Shown: positions 52,885 through 62,497, counted from the first letter of the stretch. The stretch: 64,000 nt of DNA from Lentzea cavernae (GCF_014653695.1 NZ_BNAR01000006.1:372001-436000); one strand, 5' to 3'. The notes: generated by a model from the sequence alone, not told the origin. A program made the numbers and translations.

Positions 52885-54591
52885 ATGTCTCGACACCGCA
52901 CTCTGCGGGCGAAGGTGAAGCGCGGAATCGCCAAGTGGCCCGTGCTCATCGTCGTGCTCGTGGTGCTGCTTGGCCTCAGCTGGCTCGCCCTGTCGTGGGC
53001 CGGCGACATCCTCGACAAGCGTTCTCAGGCGTTGGCCCAGAACTGCAGTGAGGGCGACTCGGTGCTGCGCGTGTCCGTGACGCCCAGCGTCGCCGAGGCC
53101 GTGAGGGACGTCGCACGCGCGTACAGCGCGACACGGCCCGTTGTGTACGACCACTGCATCGCGATCGAAGTGACTTCCGCGGACTCCTCCGCGGTGCTCG
53201 AAGGCCTGACGACGACCTGGGACGAGACGAAGCTCGGCAAGCGGCCCCACGCGTGGCTGCCCGACTCGACGCTCTGGGCGAACAGGCTCACCGCGCTCAA
53301 CGCGAAGCTGGTCGGCTCGGCGCCGAAGTCCGTCGGCACGTCCCCGGTGCTGCTCGCCGCCCCCGAGGCCGCCGCGCCGGTGCTGAAGGACTTCCGCTGG
53401 ACGGACATGCCCGAGGTGACGGACTGGGAGAAGTACGGCACGTCCTGGGGCCGGTTCAGCGTCGCGATGCCCGACCCCGCGGCGAACACGGCGTCCGCAC
53501 TCGCGATCCAGTCGGCGCTGGCCGGCGGCACGGGCCCCGTCACGGCGGAGTCGCTCGGGTCGGACGCGTCGAAGTCGGCTCTGTCCAAGCTCGCGGCCGC
53601 CGTGCCGCCGGAGGTGCCGCCCACGACGCGGGACGCGTTGCGGCGCCTGGGTGACAGCGCGACGGTCAACGCGGCGGGCTTCTCGGTCACGCCGGTGTCC
53701 GAAGTGGACCTGTTCAAGCACAACACGGGCAAGGAAGCCCCGTCGAAGCCGTTGGTCGGCGTGCTGCCGGCCGGACCGGCCCCGGTGGCGGACTTCCCGT
53801 ACGTCGCCCTGGGCGGCACCGAGGTGGGCGAGGCGGAAGTGCGTGCGGCGCAGGCGTTCCGCGACTTCATGACCGAACCCTCGCAGCAGGCGATCCTCGC
53901 CAAGGGCGGGTTGCGGGTGGAGTCCACTCAGGACCGTCCGTCGCCGTCGCCGGGTGTCTCGTGGGCCCCCGTCACGGAGAACCTCGTCGCCGCCGACGCC
54001 ACGACGACCCAGCAGATCTCCTCGGCCTGGCAGTCCGCCGACCGCGGCGGCCAGGTGGTCACGGTGCTCGCGGACGTCTCCACGTCGATGAAACCCCGGC
54101 TGGACAAGGTGAAGGCCGCGCTGCGCGGCCAGGTGGACAGGTCGGTGTCGGGCTCGTTCGGGCTGTGGGAGTTCGCGCGCGACCTCGACGGTTCCAAGCC
54201 GGTCAAGCAACTGGTCGCGACCGCGCCGGTCAGCGAGAAGCGCGAGGCGTTGCGCAGGTCGATCGACGCGCTCAAGACCGCGGAGGGTTCGCAGCTCTAC
54301 AGCGCGCTCGCGACCTGTTACGAGACCGCGCACGACGGGTTCGTGGCCGGGCGGGTCAACCGGGTCGTGGTGATCACCGACGGCAAGTCCGACGGCGGCA
54401 TCGACCTGGCGGCGCTCAAGGCGCAGTTGCACGGGACGGACCTGCCGGTCAGCTTCATCGCGATCGGCGGTGACGTCGACAGGGACGCGCTGACGGACAT
54501 CGCGCAGACGACCGGCGGTTCGGTGTCGGTGGTGGAGAACGAGAACGGCGTGGAGGCCGCGCTCGGTCAGGTGCTGTCCACGAAGGCCTGA
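52885..54591 (+). CDS. Membrane-anchored substrate-binding/VWA domain protein
   Basis: A 568-residue protein with one N-terminal membrane helix (WPVLIVVLVVLLGLSWLAL), an extracytoplasmic domain resembling type II solute-binding proteins (about 60-355; EGLTTTWDETKLGKRPHAWLPDSTLW) and a C-terminal von Willebrand A domain from about 392. The metal site is intact: DVSTSM (Asp397, Ser399, Ser401), with VVVITDGKSDGG later. Such fusions occur widely in Streptomyces-type actinomycetes; they may bind a ligand and present the VWA domain to a partner. ATG start. Confidence 0.85.
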   Translation: MSRHRTLRAKVKRGIAKWPVLIVVLVVLLGLSWLALSWAGDILDKRSQALAQNCSEGDSVLRVSVTPSVAEAVRDVARAYSATRPVVYDHCIAIEVTSADSSAVLEGLTTTWDETKLGKRPHAWLPDSTLWANRLTALNAKLVGSAPKSVGTSPVLLAAPEAAAPVLKDFRWTDMPEVTDWEKYGTSWGRFSVAMPDPAANTASALAIQSALAGGTGPVTAESLGSDASKSALSKLAAAVPPEVPPTTRDALRRLGDSATVNAAGFSVTPVSEVDLFKHNTGKEAPSKPLVGVLPAGPAPVADFPYVALGGTEVGEAEVRAAQAFRDFMTEPSQQAILAKGGLRVESTQDRPSPSPGVSWAPVTENLVAADATTTQQISSAWQSADRGGQVVTVLADVSTSMKPRLDKVKAALRGQVDRSVSGSFGLWEFARDLDGSKPVKQLVATAPVSEKREALRRSIDALKTAEGSQLYSALATCYETAHDGFVAGRVNRVVVITDGKSDGGIDLAALKAQLHGTDLPVSFIAIGGDVDRDALTDIAQTTGGSVSVVENENGVEAALGQVLSTKA

Positions 54592-54606
54592 CCGAGGCGG
54601 TCCTCG

Positions 54607-55419
54607 TCAGGCCGCGTTGAAGCGGTCCGGGTCGGGGCCGGTGCGGGTGCCGTTGTCGAGCTCGGTGATCACCAGCATGTCGTCGTTGGCCAGCTCGAAG
54701 TCGAAGATGTCGATGTTCTCCTTGATCCGGTACGGCGTGACGGACTTCGGGATCACGACGATGCCGAGCTGCACGTGCCAGCGCAGCACGATCTGGGCCG
54801 GTGTCTTGCCGTACTTCTCGGCGAGGGCGGCGATGTCGGGTTCGCGCAGCAGCGCGCCCTGCCCCAGCGGTGACCACGCCTCGGTGGCGATGCGGTGCGT
54901 CACGTGCACCTTGCGCATCTCCTCCTGCTGCAGCAACGGGTGCAGCTCGATCTGGTTCACCGCCGGGGTGGTCGGGAACTCGTCGAACAGGCGCTGCAGG
55001 TGCGGGGTGTGGAAGTTCGAGACGCCGATCGCGCGCACCCGGCCGTCCGAGTACAGCTGCTCCAGCGCGCGCCAGCTCTCGGCGAAGAGGTCGCGCTTCG
55101 GCGTGGGCCAGTGGATGAGGTAGAGGTCGAGCACGTCGAGGCGCAGGCGGCGCAGGCTCTCGTCGAACGCGCGCAGCGTCGAGTCGTAGCCCTGGTCGGC
55201 GTTCCACAGCTTCGTCGTGATGAAGAGGTCCGGGACGCCGGCGATCGCGTCGCCGACACCGGACTCGTTGCCGTAGGCCGCGGCCGTGTCGATGCTGCGG
55301 TAGCCGGCCTCGATCGCCGTCGTGACCGCACCGGCCACCTGGTCCTCCGGCACCTGGTAGACGCCGAAGCCGAGTTGGGGGATCCGTACTCCGTTGTTCA
55401 ACGAGATCAGCGGAACCAT
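54607..55419 (-). CDS. Aldo/keto reductase
   Basis: A 270-residue NADPH-dependent aldo-keto reductase. GFGVYQVPEDQ, the catalytic Asp-Tyr in DTAAAYGNES, Lys in TTKLWNAD and His in LYLIHWP complete the tetrad; AIGVSNF and VIPKSVTPYRIKEN bind cofactor. Close in form to 2,5-diketo-gluconate reductases. Its ATG overlaps the 3' end of the WYL regulator by 13 nt, so the regulator is co-expressed with it. Confidence 0.92.
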   Translation of the reverse strand: MVPLISLNNGVRIPQLGFGVYQVPEDQVAGAVTTAIEAGYRSIDTAAAYGNESGVGDAIAGVPDLFITTKLWNADQGYDSTLRAFDESLRRLRLDVLDLYLIHWPTPKRDLFAESWRALEQLYSDGRVRAIGVSNFHTPHLQRLFDEFPTTPAVNQIELHPLLQQEEMRKVHVTHRIATEAWSPLGQGALLREPDIAALAEKYGKTPAQIVLRWHVQLGIVVIPKSVTPYRIKENIDIFDFELANDDMLVITELDNGTRTGPDPDRFNAA

Positions 55420-56378
55420 GCGGGTAGCTTCGCACCGTTGTAGACGTCCTGCATCGCCTTCACCGCGTCGATGATTTCGGTTCGCACTTCGTTCGGCGCC
55501 AGGACTTCCACGTCCGCACCGAATTTGAGCAGGTCAGCGACGGCGTGCCGGTTCGACTCGGTGGGAAAGCCGAACTCCTGCCCCGGCCGCGGTGCCAGCT
55601 CACGGATCGCGCGTGCCTGGTAGCCGCTGAGCAGGTACTGGGTCTTGTCCAGTCCGGACCGCGTCATGCGCACCTCGACGCGTTCGCCGTACATGCGCGC
55701 CTCGAACTGCTCCGACCACTCGGCCCAGAAGCGTGCGAGGTCGAAGTCGCCGGGACGGTCGAACGTCTCGGGCAGGGCCTGCGACGACAGCACGCGGGAG
55801 ACGCGGTAGGTGCGCCCGCTGCCGACGAAGTACCAGGTGCCCGCCTTGAGCACGAGGCCGTACGGGTCGACCTCGCGCTCGACCGTGTCGCCGCCCCACC
55901 GCTGGTAGGTCATGCGGACCCTGCGCTGCTCCCAGACGGCGTCGGCGATCGTGGCGAGGTGCTCGGCGGGTTCGTCGCCGCGGAACCACGACGGGGTGTC
56001 GAGGTGGAAGCGCTGGCGGATCTGCTCGGCGCGCGAGCGCAGCTCGGTCGGCAGCGCGGCGAGGAGCTTGAGCTGGGCGGCGGCCGCGAACTCCCCCAGC
56101 CCCAGCGCCTGCGCGGGTCCCGGGAGGCCGGCGAGGAACAACGACTGCGCCTCGCCGGTCGTCAGGCCGGTCAGCCGGGTGCGGTACCCGTCCACCAGCT
56201 GGTAGCCGCCGGCCGGGCCGCGGTCGGAGTAGATCGGGATGCCGGACGCCGACAGGGCCTCGACGTCGCGGTAGATCGTGCGCGGCGAGACCTCCAGCTC
56301 CTCGGCCAGCTCGTCCGCCGTCATCCGGCCCCTCGACTGCAGGAGCAGGAGGACCTGGATGAGCCTTCCGGATTTCAT
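55407..56378 (-). CDS. WYL domain transcriptional regulator
   Basis: A 323-residue regulator. Residues 1-58 form an HTH_11 winged helix (GRLIQVLLLLQSRGRMTADELAEELEVSPRTIYRDVEALSASGIPIYSD), followed by a WYL ligand-binding domain (RVRMTYQRWGGDTVEREVDPYGLVLKAGTWYFVGSGRTYRVSR) and the WCX C-terminal extension. Such proteins sense ligands or nucleic acid. A perfect palindrome just upstream may be its own operator and that of the divergent DUF3224 gene. ATG start. Confidence 0.9.
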   Translation of the reverse strand: MKSGRLIQVLLLLQSRGRMTADELAEELEVSPRTIYRDVEALSASGIPIYSDRGPAGGYQLVDGYRTRLTGLTTGEAQSLFLAGLPGPAQALGLGEFAAAAQLKLLAALPTELRSRAEQIRQRFHLDTPSWFRGDEPAEHLATIADAVWEQRRVRMTYQRWGGDTVEREVDPYGLVLKAGTWYFVGSGRTYRVSRVLSSQALPETFDRPGDFDLARFWAEWSEQFEARMYGERVEVRMTRSGLDKTQYLLSGYQARAIRELAPRPGQEFGFPTESNRHAVADLLKFGADVEVLAPNEVRTEIIDAVKAMQDVYNGAKLPAWFR

Positions 56379-56387
56379 GGGGATGAA

Positions 56388-56406
56388 CCTGACACGATCT
56401 GTCAGG
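56388..56406. promoter_or_regulatory. Operator-like palindrome between WYL and DUF3224 genes
   Basis: CCTGACA, five bases, TGTCAGG: perfect seven-base arms, ten bases from the WYL gene start and 23 bases from the DUF3224 ATG. Likely target of the WYL protein. Confidence 0.65.
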
Positions 56407-56428
56407 AATTACCAGCACAGTGACGGTC

Positions 56429-56806
56429 ATGAAGGCAACCGGAACCATCGAAGTGAAGAGCTGGGACGAGAAGACCTGGGACGGCCGCCCCTACAAGGAG
56501 GTCGAGGGCCGCAAGCTCACCGAGGCGCACGTCCAGTTCTCGTACGCGGGCGACGTCAGCGGCGCCGGGAGCTGCCGGTACCTCATGTACTACGGCGACG
56601 ACGTGGCGTGGACGACCGCGCTGGAGGAGATCGTGACCGACGAGGGCACGCTGGTGCTGCGGCACGTCGGCGCCTACCGGTCCTCTGTGGAGGGCTCCAC
56701 GGAGGTCGTCGACGGCACCGGGAGGTACCTGAACGCGCGAGGTGCGGTGACGGTCGTCTGGGCGGAGGATGGCAGCGGTACCTACACCCTGGAGTGCGAG
56801 GTCTGA
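56429..56806 (+). CDS. DUF3224 family protein
   Basis: A 125-residue beta-rich protein. MKATGTIEVKSWDEKTWDGRPYKEVEGRKLTEAHVQFSYAGDVSG and VGAYRSSVEGSTEVVDGTGRYLNARG match DUF3224 (allene-oxide-cyclase-like barrel), of unknown function. A GTG nine bases earlier (56420) is an alternative. It is followed two bases later by the DinB-like gene and is probably the WYL-regulated unit. Confidence 0.85.
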   Translation: MKATGTIEVKSWDEKTWDGRPYKEVEGRKLTEAHVQFSYAGDVSGAGSCRYLMYYGDDVAWTTALEEIVTDEGTLVLRHVGAYRSSVEGSTEVVDGTGRYLNARGAVTVVWAEDGSGTYTLECEV

Positions 56807-56808
56807 CG

Positions 56809-57468
56809 ATGACCAACGCCCCCGTCTACGACGCGGCCAAGCACCGGATCACCTCGCTGGTCGAGGGCCGTGACCCCGTCACGCCCGTGGCGGCGACGCC
56901 CGGCTGGTCGGTCAAGGACGTGGTGGCGCACCTCGCCGGCGGTCTGCGCGACTTCGTGGACCGCCGGTTCGACGGCGTCGAGTCCGGTGAGTGGGGCGAG
57001 CGGCAGGTCCGCGACCGGCGCGGCAACACGCTGTCCGACGCCTTCGCCGAGTGGGACGCGAACCTGGAGCTCGCCAGGCCGTTGTTCGACACGCCGATGG
57101 GGCCGGTGCTGGTGTCCGAGGTGATCGCGCACGAGCACGACCTCCGCGCGGCGCTGGGGGTTGCTGGTGACCGGGACGGCGTCGAGGTGCGGGCGGCGCT
57201 GGTGCGGCCGTTGCAGCAGCTCGACCAGCGGATGCGGGAGAACGACGTGCCGGCGTTGCGGATCGCGCTGGAGCACGGCGACCGCGTGCTCGGCCACGGC
57301 GAGCCCGCCGGGACGTTGCGGACGACGTCGTTCGAGCTGATGCGCGCCATCGGCGGGCGGCGGTCGGCCGACCAGATCAAGGCGCTGGACTGGGACGGTG
57401 ATCCGGACGTGTGGATCTCGTCGCTCGCGTTGTTCGGACGGCACCGCGCGGAGCCGTTCGAGGAGTAG
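56809..57468 (+). CDS. Maleylpyruvate isomerase-type (mycothiol-linked) protein
   Basis: A 219-residue DinB-like protein. AATPGWSVKDVVAHLAGGLRDFVDRRFDG carries the conserved Trp-His of the N-terminal four-helix domain, EVIAHEHDLRAALGV the second His and FELMRAIGGRRSADQIKALDWDGD the C-terminal helix; TIGR03083-type. Members include mycothiol-dependent isomerases. The ATG follows the DUF3224 stop by two bases. Confidence 0.82.
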   Translation: MTNAPVYDAAKHRITSLVEGRDPVTPVAATPGWSVKDVVAHLAGGLRDFVDRRFDGVESGEWGERQVRDRRGNTLSDAFAEWDANLELARPLFDTPMGPVLVSEVIAHEHDLRAALGVAGDRDGVEVRAALVRPLQQLDQRMRENDVPALRIALEHGDRVLGHGEPAGTLRTTSFELMRAIGGRRSADQIKALDWDGDPDVWISSLALFGRHRAEPFEE

Positions 57469-57477
57469 CTTTCCCGC

Positions 57478-58083
57478 GTGACCGACTGGCTCTCCGACAC
57501 CCGCGACTCCTACGACACGGTGGCGGTCAGCTACGCCGACCACACGCGCGACCTCCTGGACGGCCTACCCCACCTGCGGGCGGCGTTGCGGGTGTTCGCG
57601 GAGCAGGTGAGCGGGCCGGTCGCCGACGTCGGCTGCGGGCCCGGTCAGATCACGGCGCTGCTGCACGGGATGGGCGTGGACGCGTCCGGCATCGACCTCT
57701 CCCCCGCGATGGTCGCGCTGGCCCGGAGCGAGCACCCCGGCCTGCGGTTCGAGGTGGGGTCGATGACCGAACCGCTCCCCGGTCCGCTCGGCGGGATCAT
57801 CGCCTGGTGGTCGCTGATCCACGTGCCGGACGACCTGGTGCCCGTGGTGTTCGGGCACTTCCACGACGCGTTGCAGCCGGACGGGTTGCTGCAGCTCGGT
57901 TTCCACGTCGGTGACCGCACGAACCTGAAGACGCAGGGCTACGGCGGGCACCCGATGCGGGTGCACGTTCACTTGCGACCGCCGGAACGGGTCGCGGACT
58001 GGCTGCGGGCGGCCGGGTTCACCGTCGAGGCGCAGTGGCTGCTCGGCACCGATGGCGCCATCCTCTTCGCACGGCGCGGGTGA
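57478..58083 (+). CDS. SAM-dependent methyltransferase
   Basis: A 201-residue class I methyltransferase. VADVGCGPGQITALL is the SAM motif I (about residues 48-62), with GIDLSPAMVALARSEHP as motif II and GIIAWWSLIHVPDDLVP near motif III. No target-binding domain is recognisable. GTG start nine bases after the previous stop; part of the DUF3224 group. Confidence 0.88.
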   Translation: MTDWLSDTRDSYDTVAVSYADHTRDLLDGLPHLRAALRVFAEQVSGPVADVGCGPGQITALLHGMGVDASGIDLSPAMVALARSEHPGLRFEVGSMTEPLPGPLGGIIAWWSLIHVPDDLVPVVFGHFHDALQPDGLLQLGFHVGDRTNLKTQGYGGHPMRVHVHLRPPERVADWLRAAGFTVEAQWLLGTDGAILFARRG

Positions 58084-58095
58084 GACCATCGGACC

Positions 58096-58278
58096 GTGTC
58101 AGATGAACAGACGTGCCAGCGGTGCGGCGAGACGGTGGAGCTCGAGAAGGAAGACTTCGAGCTCTTCGAGCGGATGCACCCCGACTGCTTCCACTTCGCG
58201 TTCGAGCACGACCTGACCAAGCCGGGCATCGGCGCCGACGAGAACTGCGGCGACGACGCCTGCCCCGTCGGGGCGTGA
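58096..58278 (+). CDS. Small cysteine-rich protein
   Basis: A 60-residue protein starting MSDEQTCQRCGETVELEKEDFELFERMHPDCFHFAFEHDLTKP, with CxxC and further Cys and His residues able to bind zinc. I do not recognise a family. GTG start, 12 bases after the methyltransferase stop. A terminator hairpin starts two bases after its stop. Confidence 0.6.
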   Translation: MSDEQTCQRCGETVELEKEDFELFERMHPDCFHFAFEHDLTKPGIGADENCGDDACPVGA

Positions 58279-58280
58279 AA

Positions 58281-58308
58281 AAGGGGCGCACCCCCGAGTG
58301 CGCCCCTT
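58281..58308. terminator. Bidirectional terminator before gcvP
   Basis: AAGGGGCGCAC (58281-58291) pairs perfectly with GTGCGCCCCTT (58298-58308) over a 6-nt loop, flanked by A and T runs, between convergent genes. Confidence 0.88.
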
Positions 58309-58320
58309 CGTCGTGCCGGA

Positions 58321-61215
58321 TCAGCTGCTGTACGCCTCGAGGGGCGGGCAGGAGCAGACCAGGTTGCGGTCGCCCTTGGCGCCGTCGATGCGGCGGACCG
58401 GCGGCCAGATCTTCGGGGTGCTGCTCTGCCCGGCGGGGAAGACGGCCTCCTCGCGGGTGTACGGGTGGTTCCACTCGCCGGTGGTCACGCAGGCCGCGGT
58501 GTGCGGGGCGTTGCGCAGCGGGTTGTCCTCGACGGGCCACTCGCCGGCGCCGACGCGGTCGATCTCGCGCTTGATCGCGATCATGGCGTCGATGAACCTG
58601 TCGATCTCGGCCAGGTCCTCGGACTCGGTCGGCTCGACCATCAGCGTGCCGGCGACCGGGAACGACATGGTCGGGGCGTGCAGGCCGTAGTCGGCGAGGC
58701 GCTTGGCCACGTCGTCCACCGTCACGCCGGTGGCCTTGGTGATCGGGCGCAGGTCGAGGATGCACTCGTGGGCCACGAACCCGCCCTCGCCGGTGTAGAG
58801 GACCGGGTAGTGCTCGTCGAGGCGGCGGGCCACGTAGTTCGCGGCGGCCACGGCGGTCAGGGTCGCGCGGCGCAGGCCGTCGCCGCCCATCATGCGCACG
58901 TACGCCCACGAGATCGGCAGGATCGACGCGGAACCCCACGGGGCGCCCGAGATCGGGCCGACACCCGTGGCCGGACCGGCGGTCGGCTGCAGCGGGTGGT
59001 TCGGCAGGAACGGGGCGAGGTGGGACTTCACGCCGATCGGGCCGACGCCGGGGCCACCGCCGCCGTGCGGGATGCAGAACGTCTTGTGCAGGTTCAGGTG
59101 CGAGACGTCCGAACCGAACTTGCCGTAGCGGGCGAGGCCGATCAACGCGTTGAGGTTCGCGCCGTCGACGTACACCTGGCCGCCCGCGTCGTGGACCAGG
59201 CCGCAGACCTCGCGGACGGTGTCCTCGTACACGCCGTGGGTCGACGGGTAGGTGATCATGATCGCGGCCAGGTCGTCCGCGTGCTCCGCGACCGTGGTGC
59301 GCAGGTGGCCCATGTCGATGTTGCCCTTGTCGTCGCACTTCACGACGACGACGCGCATGCCGGCCATGACGGCGGACGCGGCGTTGGTGCCGTGGGCGGA
59401 CGACGGGATCAGGCAGACGTCGCGGTCGGCGTTGCCGTTCGCGCGGTGGTACGCGCGGATCGCCAGCAGGCCGGCGAACTCACCCTGCGAACCGGCGTTG
59501 GGCTGCAGCGAGACGGCGTCGTAGCCGGTGACCTCGGCGAGCCACGCCTCCAGGTCGGACACGATCTTCAGCAGACCGCGGGCGTCCTCGACGGGCGCGA
59601 ACGGGTGCAGCGTCGAGAACTCCGGCCACGTGATGGACTCCATCTCCGCGGTGGCGTTCAGCTTCATCGTGCAGGAGCCGAGCGGGATCATGCTGCGGTC
59701 CAGGGCGACGTCCTTGTCGGACAACGCGCGCAGGTAGCGCAGCAGCGCGGTCTCGGAGCGGTGCGCGTGGAAGACCGGGTGGGTCAGGTAGTCCGAGGTG
59801 CGGCGCAGGTCGCCCGGGATGCCGTCGGCGGTGTCGGCGTCGATGGCGTCCACGTCGGACCCCGTGACGCCGAAGGCCTCCCACACCGCGACGATGTGCG
59901 CCCGCGTGGTCTTCTCGTCGCAAGCGATTGCGACGTGGTCGGCGTCGACGAGGCGCAGGTTGATGCCGGCCTCGCGGGCCTTCTCGACGACCCCGGCCGC
60001 GCCACCCTCGACGCGGACCTGGACGGTGTCGAAGAACTCGCCGTGCACGACGTCCAGACCGGCCTCGCACAGGCCCGTGGCGAGCACGGTCGCGAGGCGG
60101 TGCACGCGGGTCGCGATCGAACGCAGGCCCTCGGGACCGTGGTAGACGGCGTACATGGACGCGATCACGGCCAGCAGCACCTGCGCGGTGCAGATGTTCG
60201 ACGTGGCCTTCTCGCGGCGGATGTGCTGCTCGCGCGTCTGCAGCGCGAGGCGGTAGGCCAGCGAGCCGTCGGCGTCGACGGAGACACCGACGAGGCGGCC
60301 GGGCAGCTGGCGCTCCAGACCGGACCGGACGGCCATGTACCCGGCGTGCGGGCCGCCGAAGCCGATCGGCACGCCGAAGCGCTGGGTGGTGCCGACGACG
60401 ACGTCCGCGCCGATCTCACCGGGCGCGCGCAGCAGCGTCAGCGCCAGCAGGTCGGCGACGACGACGGCCTGAGCGCCGGCGGCGTGGATCTCCTCGATCA
60501 GGCCGGCCTGGTCACGCACCACACCGGACGCGCCGGGGTAGGACAGCAGGACGCCGTAGAAGTCGCCGCCCAGGCCCAGGCCCTCGATGCCCTGCGACAG
60601 ATCGGCGACGACGATCTCGATGCCCAGCGGCTCGGCGCGCGTCTCGATGACGGCGAGCGTCTGCGGAAGCGTGTCGGCGTCGACGACGAACTTGTTCGAC
60701 TTGGACTTGCCCGCGCGGCGCACCAGCGTCATCGCCTCGGCGGCGGCGGTCGACTCGTCCAGCATGGACGCGTTCGCCGTCGGCAGGCCCGTCAGGTCGC
60801 CCACCATGGTCTGGAAGTTCAGCAGCGCCTCGAGACGGCCCTGCGAGATCTCCGGCTGGTACGGCGTGTAGGCGGTGTACCAGGCGGGCGACTCGAGCAC
60901 GTTGCGCAGGATCACGCCCGGCGTCACGGTGTCGTAGTAGCCCAGGCCGATCATCTGCGTCATCGGGCGGTTCTGCGACGCGAGCTCGCGCAGCTCCGCG
61001 AGCGCCTCGGTCTCGGTGGCCGGGGCGGGCAGGTCCAGCACGAGGTCGCGCTCGTGGATGGACGAAGGCACCGCGTGCTGCGCCAGCTCCTCGAGCGATC
61101 CGACGCCGATGACGTCGAGGATGCGCGCGAGTTCGGCGGGACGCGGGCCGACGTGGCGGTCGGCGAACGGGGTGCCGTGCTCGAGAGCGGCGAGCGGAAT
61201 GCGGTCCTGCGTCAT
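58321..61215 (-). CDS. gcvP: Glycine dehydrogenase (decarboxylating), P-protein
   Basis: A 964-residue PLP enzyme that decarboxylates glycine and passes the aminomethyl group to the H-protein of the glycine cleavage system. The two halves of the homodimeric P-protein are fused: [17 protein letters not shown] at the start, [18 protein letters not shown] with the PLP lysine near residue 710, and [16 protein letters not shown] as a PLP-phosphate region. The ATG chosen begins [18 protein letters not shown] tandem glycine riboswitch lies upstream, so expression should rise with glycine. Confidence 0.95.
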   Translation of the reverse strand: MTQDRIPLAALEHGTPFADRHVGPRPAELARILDVIGVGSLEELAQHAVPSSIHERDLVLDLPAPATETEALAELRELASQNRPMTQMIGLGYYDTVTPGVILRNVLESPAWYTAYTPYQPEISQGRLEALLNFQTMVGDLTGLPTANASMLDESTAAAEAMTLVRRAGKSKSNKFVVDADTLPQTLAVIETRAEPLGIEIVVADLSQGIEGLGLGGDFYGVLLSYPGASGVVRDQAGLIEEIHAAGAQAVVVADLLALTLLRAPGEIGADVVVGTTQRFGVPIGFGGPHAGYMAVRSGLERQLPGRLVGVSVDADGSLAYRLALQTREQHIRREKATSNICTAQVLLAVIASMYAVYHGPEGLRSIATRVHRLATVLATGLCEAGLDVVHGEFFDTVQVRVEGGAAGVVEKAREAGINLRLVDADHVAIACDEKTTRAHIVAVWEAFGVTGSDVDAIDADTADGIPGDLRRTSDYLTHPVFHAHRSETALLRYLRALSDKDVALDRSMIPLGSCTMKLNATAEMESITWPEFSTLHPFAPVEDARGLLKIVSDLEAWLAEVTGYDAVSLQPNAGSQGEFAGLLAIRAYHRANGNADRDVCLIPSSAHGTNAASAVMAGMRVVVVKCDDKGNIDMGHLRTTVAEHADDLAAIMITYPSTHGVYEDTVREVCGLVHDAGGQVYVDGANLNALIGLARYGKFGSDVSHLNLHKTFCIPHGGGGPGVGPIGVKSHLAPFLPNHPLQPTAGPATGVGPISGAPWGSASILPISWAYVRMMGGDGLRRATLTAVAAANYVARRLDEHYPVLYTGEGGFVAHECILDLRPITKATGVTVDDVAKRLADYGLHAPTMSFPVAGTLMVEPTESEDLAEIDRFIDAMIAIKREIDRVGAGEWPVEDNPLRNAPHTAACVTTGEWNHPYTREEAVFPAGQSSTPKIWPPVRRIDGAKGDRNLVCSCPPLEAYSS

Positions 61216-61244
61216 CAAACGCCTCCGGATGGCTTGAGGGCACA

Positions 61245-61455
61245 CGTGTCCTGTGCCCTCCCCGCTCTGTCCGTACCCCGAAGGGCGCCTGAGAGGTTCA
61301 CCCACCAGGAAGGCTGGGCTTTCACCGTCGGCGGGATCTCGGAAGATCCACTTTCCAGAGGCGTCTCGCTCGGCGGTCCTGGATGCCTGAGAGGTTCCCG
61401 GGGAGGGACTTGCTCCTTCGGCGCCGGGCTCGTGGTCCCGGTCTCTCCCGCCTGA
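61245..61455 (-). promoter_or_regulatory. Tandem glycine riboswitch for gcvP
   Basis: On the minus strand the leader starts with CGGGAGAGACC near 61452, followed by CGCCGAAGGAGCAA, CCTCTCAGGC and GACGCCTCTGG: a first aptamer (about 61350-61452). A second set, CGCCGACGGTGAAAG, CCTCTCAGGCGCC and GGACAGAGCGGGGAGG, follows (about 61250-61349). The two CCTCTCAGGC blocks and the linker are the hallmark of tandem glycine aptamers. The final GGGGAGG may belong to the expression platform. Confidence 0.88.
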
Positions 61456-61516
61456 GTTCAGCGACTACCCGAGAAGAATACCCGCAGGCAGCCCCGGTAG
61501 TCCCCAGGGACGCGAC

Positions 61517-62497
61517 CTACATCTCAGCACCAAGACCGCCCAGAGCCGCCGACACCGGGTCGGCGGGGTCGTCCCGCAGCGCCACGAGCAGGTGGCGGGT
61601 GCCCACGACCTGGTCTCCCCGCTTGGCCGCGACGAGCTTCGCCCGTTCCACCGCGCGCTCGACCGGACCGCCACCGGGCAGCGCGGCCGGGTCCACACCG
61701 GCCTCGCGCAACGCCGCCGCGGCGTCCGACTCGAACTCGCGCTTGAGCCTGCGGCCCGCCACCTCCAGCTGGTGGTCGACCGTCAGCACCGCCTCCACGA
61801 GGTCGCGCGACGTGATGTCCCGCTTCGCGGCCCTGGCGAGGCGCTCGGCCTCGTTGCGCACGACGGTCAGCACCGGACCGCCCAGGCCCTGCCCGCGGGC
61901 GACCCAGCGGACCAGCCAGCGCACGTACCCGCCGCCGGAGTCCCCCTCCAGCGCGCCCGCCTTGCGCAGCAACCGCACGGCGGGCGCTTCCTCGACCTCC
62001 GCGTGGGTGCGCCCGGCGTCGGCCCGCACGGCGGCGGCCGTCGCCTCGACGTCCACCCCGCGCAGGACGAACAGGTCGGCGGCGCGCCCGGTCCGCTGCG
62101 CCAGCAACGCGAGCGCGAGGTGGGTGGTGGTCAGCACGCCGTCGCCCGCCTGGGCGACAGCGGCGCGCAGGCACTCCTGCAGAGCGCCGCTGACGGGCGG
62201 AGCGGTGTCCACGAGGGCGCGGTCGGCGGCGGTGTTGATCAGCGCCGTGACAGCCGGGTCGGGTTCGGCGGCGACGCCGCCGTCGTCATCGGCCCAGTGC
62301 TCGGGGCCGCGCGCCATCGCCTGCGCCGCCAGCGACCTCACGCCGAGCTTGCGGCCGGGTCCGGTCGTGTCGATCAGCGAGATCAGCAGGTTCTCGGTGC
62401 CGAGGAAGCCGAACTCCAGCCGGGCCGCGCGCTTCACCGCGGCGGCCAGCACCTTCACGACCTGCACGGAGGGGACGGCGGAAGGGGTGTGCGTCAT
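61517..62497 (-). CDS. Clp_N domain-only protein
   Basis: A 326-residue protein with four Clp R-type repeats (GFLGTENLLISLIDT, LTTTHLALALLAQRT, ITSRDLVEAVLTVDHQ, VGTRHLLVALRDDPAD), that is two Clp_N domains, but no ATPase. In ClpC and ClpA this domain binds adaptors and substrates. Here it may act as an adaptor, decoy or sensor for the Clp system (inference). ATG start; it occupies the place of the Rv1831 gap in the mycobacterial gene order. Confidence 0.8.
   Translation of the reverse strand: MTHTPSAVPSVQVVKVLAAAVKRAARLEFGFLGTENLLISLIDTTGPGRKLGVRSLAAQAMARGPEHWADDDGGVAAEPDPAVTALINTAADRALVDTAPPVSGALQECLRAAVAQAGDGVLTTTHLALALLAQRTGRAADLFVLRGVDVEATAAAVRADAGRTHAEVEEAPAVRLLRKAGALEGDSGGGYVRWLVRWVARGQGLGGPVLTVVRNEAERLARAAKRDITSRDLVEAVLTVDHQLEVAGRRLKREFESDAAAALREAGVDPAALPGGGPVERAVERAKLVAAKRGDQVVGTRHLLVALRDDPADPVSAALGGLGAEM

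Noticed and set aside
58465..61455. A 996-codon open frame on the plus strand across gcvP
   Set aside because: It is antisense to the well-conserved gcvP and arises from GC-rich codon bias; its product is Arg/His/Val-rich with no domain.
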